Origin: Muscardinus avellanarius
Taxonomy: Eukaryota; Chordata; Mammalia; Rodentia; Gliridae
Assembly (NCBI GenBank): GCA_963383645.1
Contig: OY726569.1
Span: 25,484,054 to 25,548,053, forward strand
Reading direction: 5' to 3'
Length of the DNA: 64,000 nt
The notes under the pieces were generated by a model. The model worked only from the letters and a program-made list of their open reading frames with translations. It did not search any database and was not told the DNA's origin. Shown here piece after piece: positions 63,948 to 64,000 of this stretch. The translations under genes and the position numbers were made by a program. Numbering within the stretch: position 1 is the first letter of the stretch; the number at the start of each line of letters is the position of its first letter.

Positions 63948-64000
63948 AGGTAGAGTGTATAGGCTTGAGGCCAGCCTCAGCAACTTAGCAAGACTCTCAA
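63948..64000 (+). mobile_element. B1-dID SINE, partial, runs off the window
   Basis: GAGGCCAGCCTCAGCAACTT and AGCAAGACTCTCAA are the B1 centre; 5' end degraded, 3' end outside. Confidence 0.65.

Noticed and set aside
1..64000. CRISPR arrays, operons, bacterial genes
   Set aside because: Repeats are SINEs, LTRs and microsatellites; everything points to a mammalian nuclear genome.

Overview
This is mammalian genomic DNA, not a microbial replicon. It has very low coding density and is packed with SINEs, LINEs and LTR elements. More than 60 SINE copies have a B1-like 7SL head joined to an ID-like (tRNA-Ala-type) tail, a B1-dID dimer that is established for squirrel-related rodents (squirrels, dormice, mountain beaver). 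I infer a sciuromorph rodent; the tail sequences differ enough from what I remember of tree- and ground-squirrel copies that I do not name a species. In the entries, SINE tails are typed by diagnostic sequence: A = GCTTCCAGGAACCCCAGTAC, B = GGGTTCCATCCCCAGACC, C = GGTTCCACCCCCAGTACC, D = GGTTCCATCCCCAGTACT.

Two protein-coding genes are convincing, both on the minus strand and both in the RNase A superfamily: RNASE11 (40040-40633) and RNASE12 (47501-47941). Order and orientation match the human 14q11.2 RNASE10-RNASE9-RNASE11-RNASE12-OR6S1 cluster. Both proteins keep the disulfide framework but lack residues needed for RNase catalysis, which fits the male-tract, non-catalytic members of the family. 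No RNASE9 was found in the 40 kb to the left.

Layout. 1-1.7 kb: unassigned, possibly ERV-derived. 1.74-2.38 kb: a GC-rich minisatellite of about 139-bp period. 2.76-3.17 kb: MaLR-type LTR. 3.6-3.95 kb: L1 fragment. 4.35-8.45 kb: plus-strand class I ERV (LTR, leader, gag with two zinc knuckles, env-end-like remnant, pol missing). 8.46-13.3 kb: L1 fragments cut up by SINEs. 13.3-18.4 kb: SINEs, microsatellites and a probable LTR. 18.7-29.4 kb: an LTR (family B) split by a complete two-LTR minus-strand provirus (19229-28933) that itself carries SINEs, an L1 tail and another family B LTR. 30.8-33.4 kb: a second integrase remnant with its LTR, then another family B LTR. 33.4-50 kb: the RNASE11/RNASE12 region, with SINEs and MIR fragments. 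50-57 kb: SINE-rich, with a probable processed pseudogene. 57-64 kb: family A and B solo LTRs, an L1 3' end, and an LTR containing a threefold internal tandem repeat.

The strongest unusual signal is the provirus at 19229-28933. Its two LTRs are the same length and differ at only about 15-17 positions by eye, yet its interior is env-less and full of other mobile elements. It could be a non-autonomous chimera mobilised in trans, or its LTRs could have been homogenised by gene conversion.
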